The notes beneath the pieces were generated by a model, which saw only the letters and a program-made list of their open reading frames with translations, was not told the DNA's origin and made no database searches. Below, piece by piece: positions 27,641-37,111 of a stretch of DNA of 64,000 nucleotides. Numbering within the stretch: the first letter of the stretch is position 1; every line of letters starts with the position of its first letter. The stretch comes from Capnocytophaga sp. oral taxon 878 (lineage in GTDB: Bacteria; Bacteroidota; Bacteroidia; Flavobacteriales; Flavobacteriaceae), in assembly GCF_002999135.1 (NCBI RefSeq), contig NZ_CP027229.1:310001-374000 (forward strand). Reading direction: 5' to 3'. A program made the position numbers and the translations under genes.

Positions 27641-27670
27641 TTGTTTTATTACGAAATTTTAGTACCTTTG
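27641..27670 (+). promoter_or_regulatory. Promoter of the GNAT-serC operon
   Basis: TTG at 27641-27643, 19 bp, TACCTTTG at 27663-27670. It would produce a leader of about 190 bases before the ATG at 27867. The leader includes a small GGGTA/TACCC inverted repeat near 27690-27710 but no known riboswitch pattern that I can see. A possible minus-strand -7 box (TACTTTTG, 27730-27723) for the hydrolase lies inside this leader without a clear -33. Confidence 0.65.
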
Positions 27671-27866
27671 CAGCGATTTTTTAAGGTATAGGGTATCCAA
27701 TTACTACCCTCCCTAAACGAAGCAAAAGTACAACTTTTTTTGAAATATATTACAGTCCAGCTGAAATAGATAGAACTAACATACAATAATTGTTTTCATT
27801 TATCAAATATATTTCTCTCAATGCAGATCAATTTTTTTCAACTATACTAATAAAAAACACAATACT

Positions 27867-28148
27867 ATGGAAGTAATTGATAATGAATTTTCTCGGCAGT
27901 ATCAGGCAAAACTCAATGGAGAACATGCTTTTATTGATTACGCTATACAAGAGCGTAAAATATTTCTTACTAAAACCCTGTTGCCACAATCAGCAACCGA
28001 GGCGCTTGTCGATGAATTTTTTAAAGGAGCAGTTGATATGATAGCTCATAAAAAATACAAGGTAGTGCCTGTATGTCCTGTGGCTATTAGCTTTTTCAAG
28101 CGCAACAAGCAATATAAAGAGGTACTTTCAGCCGGTATACGAATATAG
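27867..28148 (+). CDS. Small GNAT-type N-acetyltransferase
   Basis: 93 residues. It looks like the short GNAT proteins related to human GATD1/NATD1 and bacterial YjdJ (COG2388): ANGEHAFIDYAI-like strands, then a short acetyl-CoA loop region, and the conserved end YKVVPVCPVAISFFKRNKQYKEVL. The family's role is not well established. It precedes the hydroxyacid dehydrogenase by 23 bp and is probably the first gene of a three-gene operon with serine synthesis enzymes. Low length makes the call moderately certain. Confidence 0.75.
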   Translation: MEVIDNEFSRQYQAKLNGEHAFIDYAIQERKIFLTKTLLPQSATEALVDEFFKGAVDMIAHKKYKVVPVCPVAISFFKRNKQYKEVLSAGIRI

Positions 28149-28171
28149 GAAAGAATTAAAAATAATATTAT

Positions 28172-29140
28172 ATGAAAGCAGTATTTTTAGACCGTAACAC
28201 GCTATCCGAGCGTATCGATGTTGATATCCCTAAAGGTGTAAATCAATGGGTGGCATTCCAAAAAACCGCCCCCGATGAAATTGTACAACGCTTAAAGCCA
28301 GCCGATATAGCTATAGTGAACAAGGTGAAATTAGATGAGGCTACTCTTAGGCAGTTGCCTAACCTCAAACTCATACATCTTACTGCTACAGGTATGGATA
28401 ATATTGATAAAGAGGCGGCTAAAGCTTTAGGTATCGAAGTAAAAAATGTAGCTGGCTACTCTACCGAAAGTGTTACCGAACATTTCTTCTTATTGTTGCT
28501 TTCGGCTATGCGTGCCTTAAAAACTTATCACGCTAGCGTTGCTGATGGTACTTGGCAAAAAGATGGTCGTTTTTGTCTTACAGAGCCTCCTGTATTGGAA
28601 CTCCATGGCAAAACTTTAGGTATTATAGGGGTAGGTAACATAGGTAAGCAAATAACTCAAGCTGCTAAAGTATTTGGTATGCGCGTACTTTGGGCTGAAC
28701 GCCAAGGTAAAGTTCCTCGTAACGACCAGTATACTGAGTTTGATAAGGTGTTAGCACAGAGTGATATAATCTCTATCAACTGTCCTCTAACTCCCGAAAC
28801 TAAACATTTAGTAAATGAAGACTTTATATCTAAACTTCGCAAAAAACCATTGATTATAAATGTAGCACGTGGCGCTGTGGTTGATCCTCAAGCTGTGTAT
28901 GAAGCTATTGAAAGTAACCGTATTATGGGCTTTGCTACCGATGTGTTTGAACAAGAACCTCCGTTGGAAAATGACCCATTACTTAAAATAGCTAACCATC
29001 CTCGTGTTATTTACACCCCTCACATTGCTTGGGCTAGCGAACACGCACAAGATAAACTATGGCGTATTCTTAAAAAACAAGTAGAAGATTTTATAGTAAA
29101 ATACAAAGCTGCACATAAAGAAAATGATAAGAAAGCATAA
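28172..29140 (+). CDS. D-2-hydroxyacid dehydrogenase, probable phosphoglycerate dehydrogenase
   Basis: 322 residues. NAD-dependent D-isomer-specific 2-hydroxyacid dehydrogenase: Rossmann motif GIIGVGNIGKQ, catalytic Arg in INVARGAVVD, Glu in DVFEQEPP, and His in YTPHIAWAS. Because it overlaps serC by 17 bp, 3-phosphoglycerate is a likely substrate, making it the first step of serine synthesis (SerA role). By sequence type it also resembles glycerate/hydroxypyruvate dehydrogenases, and it lacks the C-terminal ACT domain of E. coli SerA, so serine feedback through ACT is absent. Confidence 0.88.
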   Translation: MKAVFLDRNTLSERIDVDIPKGVNQWVAFQKTAPDEIVQRLKPADIAIVNKVKLDEATLRQLPNLKLIHLTATGMDNIDKEAAKALGIEVKNVAGYSTESVTEHFFLLLLSAMRALKTYHASVADGTWQKDGRFCLTEPPVLELHGKTLGIIGVGNIGKQITQAAKVFGMRVLWAERQGKVPRNDQYTEFDKVLAQSDIISINCPLTPETKHLVNEDFISKLRKKPLIINVARGAVVDPQAVYEAIESNRIMGFATDVFEQEPPLENDPLLKIANHPRVIYTPHIAWASEHAQDKLWRILKKQVEDFIVKYKAAHKENDKKA

Positions 29141-30188
29141 TTTCAGTGCAGGACCCTCTATATTGGCTCCTGAGGTTTTTCAAAAAGCCTCAGAAGCTAT
29201 TATTAATTTTGAAGGTTCTGGCTTATCGGTAATCGAGATATCACATCGTAGTAAGGAGTTTTTAAGAGTAATAGAGCGCGCTCGTGCCTTAGCATTGGAA
29301 ATAGCTGGGTTGGGTGATGAATATGAGGCACTTTACTTACACGGTGGGGCAAGTACTCAGTTCCTAATGGTACCTTATAATCTGTTACAAACCAAAGCGG
29401 CTTATATAGATACTGGTACGTGGGCTAGCAAAGCTCAAAAAGAGGCTGCTTTATTTGGTGAAACTGATGTGATAGCTAGTTCTAAAGCCGATGGCTATAA
29501 GTATATTCCTAAAGGGGTTACTGTACCTACCGATGCCGATTACCTACATATTACTACTAATAATACTATCTATGGTACCGAGTATCACCATTTGCCAGAA
29601 ACCAGAGTGCCTTTAGTAGCCGATATGAGTTCAGATATTTTCTCACGTCCATTGGACTATTCTAAATTTGGACTTATTTATGCAGGTTCACAAAAAAACT
29701 TAGGGGCTTCGGGGTCTACTTTAGTAATGGTGAAAAAGGAATTGTTGGGTAAAGTGACTAGAAAGCTGCCTTCAATGATGGATTACCAGCTGCATATCAA
29801 GAATGATAGTTTGTACAATACCCCAGCTACTTTTGCTATATATGTCAATCTATTAGTATTGGAGTGGATACAAGCACAAGGCGGATTAAAAGCCTTAGGA
29901 CTATGTAACAAAACTAAAGCCGATTTGCTTTATAATGAAATTGACCGAAATCCATTAACGATAGGGTATGCTAATAAAGAAGACCGCTCTCTAATGAATG
30001 TCGTATTTAACCTTACCGATGAAAGTACCCAAGAGCGTTTTGATGCTCTTTGTAAAGAAGCTGATATTAGTGGTATAAAAGGACATCGTAGTGTAGGAGG
30101 TTATCGTGCTTCAATTTATAATGCCCTTCCTTTGGAAAGTGTTGAGGTGTTAGTAGAAGTGCTTAAAGAGTTTGAAAGAAGAGGGTAA
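29124..30188 (+). CDS. serC: Phosphoserine aminotransferase
   Basis: 354 residues. PLP enzyme that converts 3-phosphohydroxypyruvate and glutamate to phosphoserine; in many bacteria it also serves pyridoxal phosphate synthesis. Seen: HNFSAGPSILAPEVF, the LHGGASTQF block, NNTIYGTEYHHLP, and PLP-binding Lys191 in AGSQKNLGASG; the C-terminal GHRSVGGYRASIYNALPLE is typical. Its ATG lies 17 bp inside the dehydrogenase gene, so the two are coupled. A clear terminator follows. Confidence 0.97.
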   Translation: MIRKHNFSAGPSILAPEVFQKASEAIINFEGSGLSVIEISHRSKEFLRVIERARALALEIAGLGDEYEALYLHGGASTQFLMVPYNLLQTKAAYIDTGTWASKAQKEAALFGETDVIASSKADGYKYIPKGVTVPTDADYLHITTNNTIYGTEYHHLPETRVPLVADMSSDIFSRPLDYSKFGLIYAGSQKNLGASGSTLVMVKKELLGKVTRKLPSMMDYQLHIKNDSLYNTPATFAIYVNLLVLEWIQAQGGLKALGLCNKTKADLLYNEIDRNPLTIGYANKEDRSLMNVVFNLTDESTQERFDALCKEADISGIKGHRSVGGYRASIYNALPLESVEVLVEVLKEFERRG

Positions 30189-30212
30189 AACCGCTTAATA
30201 ATATAATTTTTT

Positions 30213-30256
30213 ACTTTGCTAAAGTATTTATTGCTTTGGCAAAGTTTATTTTTTTG
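30213..30256 (+). terminator. Terminator of the serC operon
   Basis: ACTTTGCTAAAG (30213-30224) pairs with CTTTGGCAAAGT (30234-30245) with one G-T pair, then a T-rich run (30246-30256). Confidence 0.88.
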
Positions 30257-30432
30257 TGTAATGAACTAAGATGCTAATGGTTTAAAATGTATATTCTTTA
30301 CCTCTTTAGGTAAACAGTTTTCTTGTGTTTTGTAGAGGTAAATCAAAAAAATGAATCAAATTTATAAATAGTAGGAAGTACTGTCACAATAAAAAAATCT
30401 TTAAAAAATTTTATGGTTTCAAAAAAATGCTG

Positions 30433-30440
30433 TAACTTTG
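30433..30440 (+). promoter_or_regulatory. -7 box of the PorP/SprF operon and its 200-base leader
   Basis: TAACTTTG matches the -7 consensus; no clear TTG lies at the right distance upstream. The leader to 30648 holds two short hairpins (GTCAG/CTGAC near 30562-30576 and TTAGGAA/TTCCTAA at 30597-30613) and an 18-codon ORF at 30538-30594 (MRFSKLKEVSKADKVIVN). The rest of the 459-bp gap before it holds the serC terminator and nothing else I recognise. Confidence 0.5.
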
Positions 30441-30647
30441 CATTCTCAAACAATAGTGATTTTTTTTAACGTGGTGAGTAAAAAGATGATAATTGAATGG
30501 ATATAATGGAGAATATCTATCAATTTCTTTACACTAAATGAGATTTTCCAAACTGAAAGAAGTCAGTAAAGCTGACAAAGTAATTGTAAACTAATTTTAG
30601 GAAGTATTCCTAATTTCTATAATAGTTGATTATTAATTTAAAAGAAA

Positions 30648-31562
30648 ATGATTAAAAAAGTATTTTTATCAATCTCTGCAACGCTGTTTTGTACAGTGCT
30701 ATTTGCGCAACAAGAGTCGCAATATACACAATATATGTACAATACAATGTTATTTAACCCAGCTTATACAGGCTCACGTGAGGTAGGTAGCCTTTTTGGT
30801 ACTTTCCGTACTCAGTGGGTGGGTATTAAAGGAGCGCCTACTAATGGTAGTGTGAGTTACCACCAGCCTATGCAATCGTTGCGTAATGTAGGTTTAGGAG
30901 GTTCTATTTTTCGTGAAAGTATAGGGCCACAATCACAAACTGAACTAGCTGTGGATGTATCGTACACTATCAATTTTGAAAACTCTAAATTGGCTTTTGG
31001 ATTGCAAGGTTCTGGTAGTATATTCCAAATAGATTATGATGAACTACGCAAGCAGGATGCTACTGATGTGAGTTTGATAGGTAAAGAAAGTGTATTTTCT
31101 CCTAACTTAGGGGCAGGAGTTTATTGGTACACCAATAAGTATTACTTAGGTTTTTCGGTGCCTAATATGTTGGAGACAAGTCATTATAAGAACAATTCGG
31201 TATCAGTGCTTAAAAATAGTCAGCACTTGTATTTAATAGGAGGTTATGTTTTTGACTTGAATGATAATGTGAAGTTTAAGCCAGCGGTGTTATCAAAAGT
31301 AGCATTTGGAGCTCCTTTGCAAGTAGATGCTTCTTTGAACTTTATGTTCAATGAGAAGTTTGTGTTGGGAGCGGCTTATCGCTGGTCGGCAGCGGTGAGT
31401 GTAATGGCAGGCTTCCAGATAAACGATCGTTGGTTTGCTGGTTATGGTTATGACTATGAAACCACTGAGTTATCAAAATACAACTCGGGTTCGCACGAGA
31501 TATTCTTGCGTTATGAATTGGTGAAGACTTACAAGAAGATTGTTTCACCACGTTTCTTTTAA
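30648..31562 (+). CDS. PorP/SprF-family type IX secretion outer-membrane protein
   Basis: 304 residues. Signal peptide (MIKKVFLSISATLFCTVLFAQ), then QYTQYMYNTMLFNPAYTGSRE, the hallmark start of the PorP/SprF family, and alternating beta strands of an outer-membrane barrel up to the C-terminal YELVKTYKKIVSPRFF. SprF of Flavobacterium johnsoniae is needed for surface delivery of the adhesin SprB; paralogues probably each serve one adhesin through the type IX secretion system. Here no large adhesin gene is directly upstream; the next gene is the usual OmpA/TPR partner. Confidence 0.93.
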   Translation: MIKKVFLSISATLFCTVLFAQQESQYTQYMYNTMLFNPAYTGSREVGSLFGTFRTQWVGIKGAPTNGSVSYHQPMQSLRNVGLGGSIFRESIGPQSQTELAVDVSYTINFENSKLAFGLQGSGSIFQIDYDELRKQDATDVSLIGKESVFSPNLGAGVYWYTNKYYLGFSVPNMLETSHYKNNSVSVLKNSQHLYLIGGYVFDLNDNVKFKPAVLSKVAFGAPLQVDASLNFMFNEKFVLGAAYRWSAAVSVMAGFQINDRWFAGYGYDYETTELSKYNSGSHEIFLRYELVKTYKKIVSPRFF

Positions 31563-31586
31563 TTGTTAAATTATTAATTATCAAAT

Positions 31587-33539
31587 ATGAAGCTATTAAA
31601 ATTTATTTTAGCCTTATGTTGTACTTCAATTGCATTTGCCCAGCCAGAACGTGAGTTGGAAAAAGCAAAAGAGATGTACAAAAACTTCGCCTATATTGAT
31701 GCTATCAAAATTTATGAAAAGATAGCTAAGAAGGGATATGTAAATCAGGAATTGTTGGAGAGTTTAGGAAATGCTTATTACTACAATGCTGAATATAAAA
31801 ATGCCTTAACTTGGTATGAACAACTTTTTGAAGAAGGGAAATACAATGTAAAACCCGAATACTATTATCGTTACGCACAAGCACTTAAATCAGTAGGAAA
31901 ATATACCGAATCAGATAAGTTAATGGCACAGTTTGCCGAACTTACAGGTAATGCTGATACTCGTGCCGTATTGTTTGAAGAAAATAAAGACTATCAGGAA
32001 GTAATTCAGGGTAATTCAGGACGTTTAGAGTTACACCCTGTATCTATTAATACTGAATATTCAGAATATGGACCTTCTTTTTATCAAGATAAGATAGTTT
32101 TTACAGCTGCAAATAGCGGAAGAACCTCAAAAGGAGGCGTTTCTCAGTGGACAGGAGAGAGTTATTACGATTTGTATATGGCTGATCGTGATAAAGAAGC
32201 CTTGTCTAATAAGAAGTTTTTCTCTACTACACTAAATACTCCTTTTAATGAATCAACAGCTGTTTTTACTAAGGATGGGAATACCGTTTATTTTACACGT
32301 AATAACTATGTAAACCGTAGAGTGGGTACTAATATTGAGAATACTATTTTATTGAAAATATTACGTGCGACCAAGGATGCTAACGGAAATTGGGGTAATG
32401 TAGTTGAAATACCTTTTAATAGTGACCAATATAATGTGGCACACCCCGCATTGAGCCCAGATGAAAAGTATTTATACTTTGCATCAGATATGGAAGGAAC
32501 TCTAGGGAGTTCAGATATTTTTCGTGTAGAAATATTAGGAGATAATAAATATAGTACTCCTGAAAACTTAGGTAATATTATTAACACATCAGGACGTGAG
32601 TCATTTCCATTTATTTCAAAAAATAATATTCTTTACTACTCATCAGATGGTTTCCCTGGTTTAGGAGGCTTGGATATTTTTGCTGTAAAATTCTATGATA
32701 ACGGTACTGTTTCTAAACCTATTAACATTGGTATGCCTGGTAATAGTGCTGATGATGACTTCTGTTTTGTAATGGATAGTGATACTAAAATAGGTTTTCT
32801 TACCTCAAACCGCCCAGGTGGTAAAGGTAAAGATGATATTTATAGCTTTTTTGAAGAAAAACCTCTCTTGTTTGACTGTGAAAGAATGATTAAAGGAGTA
32901 CTTAAAGACTCAGAAAATAAAGATGTTATTGCAGATGGCCTTATTATCCTTTCAGATAAAACAATGAAAGAGGTAGCCCGCCAACGCACTAAATCTGATG
33001 GTACATTCAGCTTTGATAAGGTAAATTGTAAAGATTTATATTATTATTTACGTGCCGAGATAGGTAACTATGAAACTACTGAGGTGAAAGTAGATTTAGA
33101 TTCAGAAGGAGATATCTTCTATGAGTTTATGATTAAACCTCGTGAAATAGCTATTGATAAAAATATTGATTTAGCTAAAATACTTAATATCAAAGAAATT
33201 TACTTTGATTTGGATAAATCAAATATACGACCTGATGCCGCTGTTGAGTTAGCTAAGATTGTAGAGGTAATGAAAGAACATCCTGCTATGAAGATAGATA
33301 TCCGTTCACATACTGATAGTCGTGCTTCTGATGATTACAACCTCAAATTATCTGATCGTCGTGCTAAATCTACTATGGAATGGATAGTGAAACAAGGCAT
33401 AGATCGCAAACGACTTACTGCTAAAGGCTATGGTGAAACTCAACTTGTTAATGGATGCTCTAATGGTGTTCCTTGTACTGAAGAAGAACATCAGGCTAAT
33501 CGTCGTAGTGAGTTTATAGTAGTAAGTATGGGTGAATAA
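31587..33539 (+). CDS. OmpA-family protein with TPR and beta-propeller-like repeats
   Basis: 650 residues. Order: signal peptide (about 1-18), tetratricopeptide repeats (about 20-125, YKNFAYIDAIKIYEKIA), WD40/PD40-like propeller blades (about 150-430, e.g. HPALSPDEKYLYFASDM, FPFISKNNILYYSSDG), a small regulatory beta domain (about 435-510), and an OmpA peptidoglycan-binding domain (about 535-650) with IDIRSHTDSRASDDYNLKLSDRRA and NRRSEFIV. This architecture regularly follows PorP/SprF genes in Bacteroidota (PorE-like) and probably anchors the type IX machinery or its cargo to the cell wall. It starts 24 bp after the PorP/SprF gene. Confidence 0.92.
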   Translation: MKLLKFILALCCTSIAFAQPERELEKAKEMYKNFAYIDAIKIYEKIAKKGYVNQELLESLGNAYYYNAEYKNALTWYEQLFEEGKYNVKPEYYYRYAQALKSVGKYTESDKLMAQFAELTGNADTRAVLFEENKDYQEVIQGNSGRLELHPVSINTEYSEYGPSFYQDKIVFTAANSGRTSKGGVSQWTGESYYDLYMADRDKEALSNKKFFSTTLNTPFNESTAVFTKDGNTVYFTRNNYVNRRVGTNIENTILLKILRATKDANGNWGNVVEIPFNSDQYNVAHPALSPDEKYLYFASDMEGTLGSSDIFRVEILGDNKYSTPENLGNIINTSGRESFPFISKNNILYYSSDGFPGLGGLDIFAVKFYDNGTVSKPINIGMPGNSADDDFCFVMDSDTKIGFLTSNRPGGKGKDDIYSFFEEKPLLFDCERMIKGVLKDSENKDVIADGLIILSDKTMKEVARQRTKSDGTFSFDKVNCKDLYYYLRAEIGNYETTEVKVDLDSEGDIFYEFMIKPREIAIDKNIDLAKILNIKEIYFDLDKSNIRPDAAVELAKIVEVMKEHPAMKIDIRSHTDSRASDDYNLKLSDRRAKSTMEWIVKQGIDRKRLTAKGYGETQLVNGCSNGVPCTEEEHQANRRSEFIVVSMGE

Positions 33540-33559
33540 TTGATAAAACCAAAATTGTT

Positions 33560-34369
33560 TTGAAAGCTTCAGCAGAAGAAATGTCATTCTTAGATCATTT
33601 AGAAGAATTGCGCTGGCATATTATACGCTCAGTAGTAGCAGTGGTGTTAGTAGCAGTAGTAGCATTTCTTTGCAAAGACTTTATATTTAGCATTATTTTT
33701 GCTCCCAAAAATGGTGATTTTTTCATCTATAGAATGTTCTGTGAAATAGGTCATTGGTTTAAATTTGAAAGTGCTTTTTGCACGCAAGAATTACCTTTTA
33801 CTATCCAAAGCCGTACTATGGCAGGTCAATTCTCAGCACATATCTGGACATCTATTTGGGCAGGTGTAATTATAGCATTCCCTTATATACTATATCAACT
33901 TTGGAGTTTTATTGCTCCAGGCTTATATGAAAATGAACGTAAGTTGGCAAGAGGATTTATCCTCATTGCCTCCTTACTGTTCTTTTTAGGGGTACTATTT
34001 GGTTATTATCTAATAACACCTTTATCAGTCAACTTTTTAGGTTCATATTCGGTAAGCCCAGAGGTAAAAAATCAAATAGATATAGATTCATATATTTCGG
34101 TAGTGCGCTCATCAGTGCTTTCCTGTGGCATTGTTTTTGAGTTACCCATTATTATCTATTTCCTTACTAAATTGGGAGTGGTGACTCCTGTTTTTATGCG
34201 AAAATATCGCAAACATGCTGTGGTAGTAGTGCTTATTATAGCAGCAGTAATTACTCCTCCCGATGTAACAAGCCAAATAATTGTGGCTATACCAATTATG
34301 ATTTTGTATGAAATAAGTATTTTTATTTCAGCTTATGTTTTAAAAAAGAACAAAAATAAGGTAACTTAA
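33560..34369 (+). CDS. tatC: Twin-arginine translocase subunit TatC
   Basis: 269 residues from the TTG at 33560; an ATG at 33581 gives 262. I prefer the longer form because relatives I recall have a few residues before the conserved EMSFLDHLEELRWHIIRS block, but the ATG is a fair alternative. Six transmembrane helices and the signature FIAPGLYENERKLA confirm TatC, the signal-peptide receptor of the Tat pathway, which exports folded proteins across the inner membrane. No tatA/B gene is next to it. It follows the OmpA-family gene by 20 bp. Confidence 0.94.
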   Translation: MKASAEEMSFLDHLEELRWHIIRSVVAVVLVAVVAFLCKDFIFSIIFAPKNGDFFIYRMFCEIGHWFKFESAFCTQELPFTIQSRTMAGQFSAHIWTSIWAGVIIAFPYILYQLWSFIAPGLYENERKLARGFILIASLLFFLGVLFGYYLITPLSVNFLGSYSVSPEVKNQIDIDSYISVVRSSVLSCGIVFELPIIIYFLTKLGVVTPVFMRKYRKHAVVVVLIIAAVITPPDVTSQIIVAIPIMILYEISIFISAYVLKKNKNKVT

Positions 34370-34377
34370 TAATTTTA

Positions 34378-35031
34378 ATGGATTGTAATACCTACTTACA
34401 GCAATTACCCAACGTAAAAACGTTGAAACAGCTTTGTAAAGGACAAGCTGTATTAGATTGGATTATTTGTGGTCACGAATTTGAAGTTTATCACACCTAC
34501 TACAAAGTAAATGAGGAAGAATATGAAGGTTGTGAAGCTCAATGGGGACATGGATTTGAAGATGAAGATGGCTCATCAGTATCTTTTTACTTTGTTGATA
34601 AAGCTTGTATAATAGTTCCTTCATCAAGTGGAGAAGATACTAAAGAAGGAGATAACCGTTCTTTTGAAAAACGTATTCCTAAATTGTTCTTACCTTATTA
34701 CCGAAAAAACTTCTCTGAAAGTGATATCCCTTTTATTATCTATTCATTAGATGGCGAAACTTGGCAATGTCTTCAGAATTTTGAGATAGAAGAACATATC
34801 AATAAGTTTGATTTTATTAGTCTTGATCCTATCAAGTATAAAGAATGGGCAATAGATTATTTGGGAGAGGAAGGATTCCTACAGGAAGTTGTGAATGAAC
34901 AAACTATTTCTGACCTTTATGAAGGTAAAATGCTTACTGAAGCTATGGTATATAGTATTGTAACAGAAGTGCATGATTGGGTAGATTTGGAAACAGAACT
35001 TAACGAAATGCCTTACCGTTTTTCGTTTTAA
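34378..35031 (+). CDS. Protein of unknown function between tatC and lptB
   Basis: 217 residues that I do not recognise. It is acidic and soluble, with no signal peptide or membrane segment. Cysteines lie at 3, 21, 31, 51 and elsewhere. Blocks such as WIICGHEFEVYHTYYKVNEEEYEG and WGHGFEDEDGSS look structured rather than low-complexity. It starts 8 bp after tatC and ends 9 bp before lptB, so it is almost certainly expressed with them. Codon use is like that of its neighbours, which argues that it is real. A role linked to export or envelope assembly would be a guess from position alone. Confidence 0.75.
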   Translation: MDCNTYLQQLPNVKTLKQLCKGQAVLDWIICGHEFEVYHTYYKVNEEEYEGCEAQWGHGFEDEDGSSVSFYFVDKACIIVPSSSGEDTKEGDNRSFEKRIPKLFLPYYRKNFSESDIPFIIYSLDGETWQCLQNFEIEEHINKFDFISLDPIKYKEWAIDYLGEEGFLQEVVNEQTISDLYEGKMLTEAMVYSIVTEVHDWVDLETELNEMPYRFSF

Positions 35032-35040
35032 CAGCAATAT

Positions 35041-35790
35041 ATGAAGTTAGTAGTAAACGATATTATTAAAATATACAAAGGAAGAAAAGTAGTAAAAGGA
35101 GTTTCTCTTGAAGTAAATCAAGGTGAAATAGTAGGTTTATTAGGGCCTAATGGGGCTGGCAAAACTACTTCCTTTTATATGATTGTTGGGTTGATTAAAC
35201 CCAATGGTGGTACTATATTTTTAGATAATACTAATATCACCCAATATCCTATGTATAAACGTGCTCAAAGTGGTATAGGTTATTTAGCCCAAGAAGCATC
35301 TGTATTTAGGAAATTAAGTATTGAAGATAATATCAAGAGTGTATTACAACTTACAAAACTTTCTAAAGCAGAACAACAACGAAAAACTGATGAACTAATA
35401 GATGAGTTTAGCTTGGGACATATCCGTAAAAATCGTGGCGACCTACTCTCAGGGGGAGAACGTCGCCGTACCGAAATTGCCCGTGCTTTGGCTACTAGTC
35501 CAAATTTCATATTGCTCGACGAACCTTTTGCTGGAGTAGACCCTATTGCGGTGGAAGATATCCAACGCATTGTAGCACAGCTCAAAAATAAAAATATAGG
35601 TATCCTTATCACCGACCATAATGTGCAGGAAACTCTTGCGATTACCGATCGCACTTACTTGATGTTTGAAGGAGGCATCCTTAAATCAGGAGTACCTGAA
35701 GATTTGGCTGCCGATGAGATGGTAAGAAAAGTATACCTTGGAAGAAACTTCGAGTTGAGACGTAAGAAAATATTAACCGATAAAGAATGA
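35041..35790 (+). CDS. lptB: LPS export ABC transporter ATPase
   Basis: 249 residues. ATPase of the LptB2FG complex that pulls LPS out of the inner membrane. Walker A GPNGAGKT (35-42), Q-loop in [12 protein letters not shown], signature [16 protein letters not shown], Walker [14 protein letters not shown] and switch His in [10 protein letters not shown]. The QEASVFRKL stretch and the GERRR form of the signature distinguish LptB from other ABC ATPases. LptF/G genes are not in this window. Its TGA overlaps an ATG in front of pepT. Confidence 0.95.
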   Translation: MKLVVNDIIKIYKGRKVVKGVSLEVNQGEIVGLLGPNGAGKTTSFYMIVGLIKPNGGTIFLDNTNITQYPMYKRAQSGIGYLAQEASVFRKLSIEDNIKSVLQLTKLSKAEQQRKTDELIDEFSLGHIRKNRGDLLSGGERRRTEIARALATSPNFILLDEPFAGVDPIAVEDIQRIVAQLKNKNIGILITDHNVQETLAITDRTYLMFEGGILKSGVPEDLAADEMVRKVYLGRNFELRRKKILTDKE

Positions 35791-35807
35791 CTAAAAACTA
35801 TAATATA

Positions 35808-37031
35808 ATGAAAAATTTAGTAGACCGTTTTATTAAGTACATAAAAATAGACTCTCAATCTAATCCTGAGAGCGAAACAACACCCAGCACAAAAAAACAA
35901 TGGAATATGGCAAACCTGTTGGTAGAAGAATTGAAAGCTATTGGTTTGCAAGAAGTAACTATAGATGAGAATGCCTATGTAATGGCCACGTTGCCATCAA
36001 ATGTAGATTACCCAGTGCCTACTATTGGTTTTATTTCTCACTTTGATACCTCTCCTGACTTCTCTGGTGAAAACGTAAATCCACAATTTATAGAAAATTA
36101 TGATGGGGGGGATATAGTCCTCAACAAAGAACAAAATATCGTATTATCACCTTCTTACTTTGAGGATTTGTTACTCTACAAAGGCAATACCATTATTACA
36201 ACTGATGGAACTACCCTTTTGGGTGCTGATGATAAGGCAGGTATAGCTGAAATTGTAACAGCTATGGAATACCTCGTACAACATCCTGAAATTAAACATG
36301 GAAAAATTAGAGTAGGCTTTACCCCAGATGAGGAAATAGGTCGTGGAGCTCATAAATTCGATGTGAAAAAATTCGCAGCAGATTGGGCTTATACAATGGA
36401 TGGTGGACAAATAGGAGAACTTGAATATGAGAGTTTTAACGCAGCTGGTGCTAAAATTCACTTCAAAGGAAAAAGCGTACACCCTGGTACTGCTAAAAAT
36501 AAAATGGTGAACTCAATGCTCGTGGCTACTCAGTTTATCAATGCTCTCCCAGCCGATGAAATTCCAGCACGTACCGAAGGTCGCGAAGGATTCTATCATA
36601 TTACTGATATTTCTGGAGATGTAGAAAATACGGTAGTACAGCTTATTATTCGCGATCACGACCGAGATGTCTTTAACAAACGCAAGGCCATAGTACAACA
36701 AATTGTAGATGATCTAAACAAGCAAATGCCTAATGTGGCAGTAGCTGAAATAAAGGACCAATACTACAATATGGGTGAAAAAATTAAACCTGTAATGCAC
36801 ATTGTAGAAGTAGCTGAACGTGCGATGAAAGAATTGGGTATTACACCTATTACCAAACCTATCCGTGGCGGTACAGATGGCTCTCAGCTTAGCTTTATGG
36901 GCTTACCTTGTCCTAATATATTTGCTGGTGGACATAATTTCCATGGTAAATATGAGTTTGTCCCAGTAGAAAATCTAGAAAAAGCTACTGAGGTAATTGT
37001 AAGAATAGCAGAATTGGTAGCCCAAAAATAA
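35808..37031 (+). CDS. pepT: Peptidase T (tripeptide aminopeptidase)
   Basis: 407 residues from ATG at 35808, close to the 408 of E. coli PepT. An ATG at 35787 overlaps the lptB stop and would add seven residues; the conserved start [18 protein letters not shown] favours the inner one. M20-family dizinc aminopeptidase that releases the N-terminal residue of tripeptides. Seen: His78 and Asp80 in ISHFDTSPD, Asp141 in LLGADDKAG, Glu175-Glu176 in TPDEEIGRG, and the late [12 protein letters not shown] and [11 protein letters not shown] blocks. Cytoplasmic. Confidence 0.95.
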   Translation: MKNLVDRFIKYIKIDSQSNPESETTPSTKKQWNMANLLVEELKAIGLQEVTIDENAYVMATLPSNVDYPVPTIGFISHFDTSPDFSGENVNPQFIENYDGGDIVLNKEQNIVLSPSYFEDLLLYKGNTIITTDGTTLLGADDKAGIAEIVTAMEYLVQHPEIKHGKIRVGFTPDEEIGRGAHKFDVKKFAADWAYTMDGGQIGELEYESFNAAGAKIHFKGKSVHPGTAKNKMVNSMLVATQFINALPADEIPARTEGREGFYHITDISGDVENTVVQLIIRDHDRDVFNKRKAIVQQIVDDLNKQMPNVAVAEIKDQYYNMGEKIKPVMHIVEVAERAMKELGITPITKPIRGGTDGSQLSFMGLPCPNIFAGGHNFHGKYEFVPVENLEKATEVIVRIAELVAQK

Positions 37032-37032
37032 T

Positions 37033-37080
37033 AAATTAGCAGATTAATGAACAAATGAAGTTATTAATCTGCTAATTTGT
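37033..37080 (+). terminator. Terminator after pepT
   Basis: AAATTAGCAGATTAAT (37033-37048) pairs perfectly with ATTAATCTGCTAATTT (37063-37078). The following tract is T-rich but short (TGTTATTT). Confidence 0.8.
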
Positions 37081-37111
37081 TATTTACCATTAATTATTAA
37101 TTTATAAAGAA

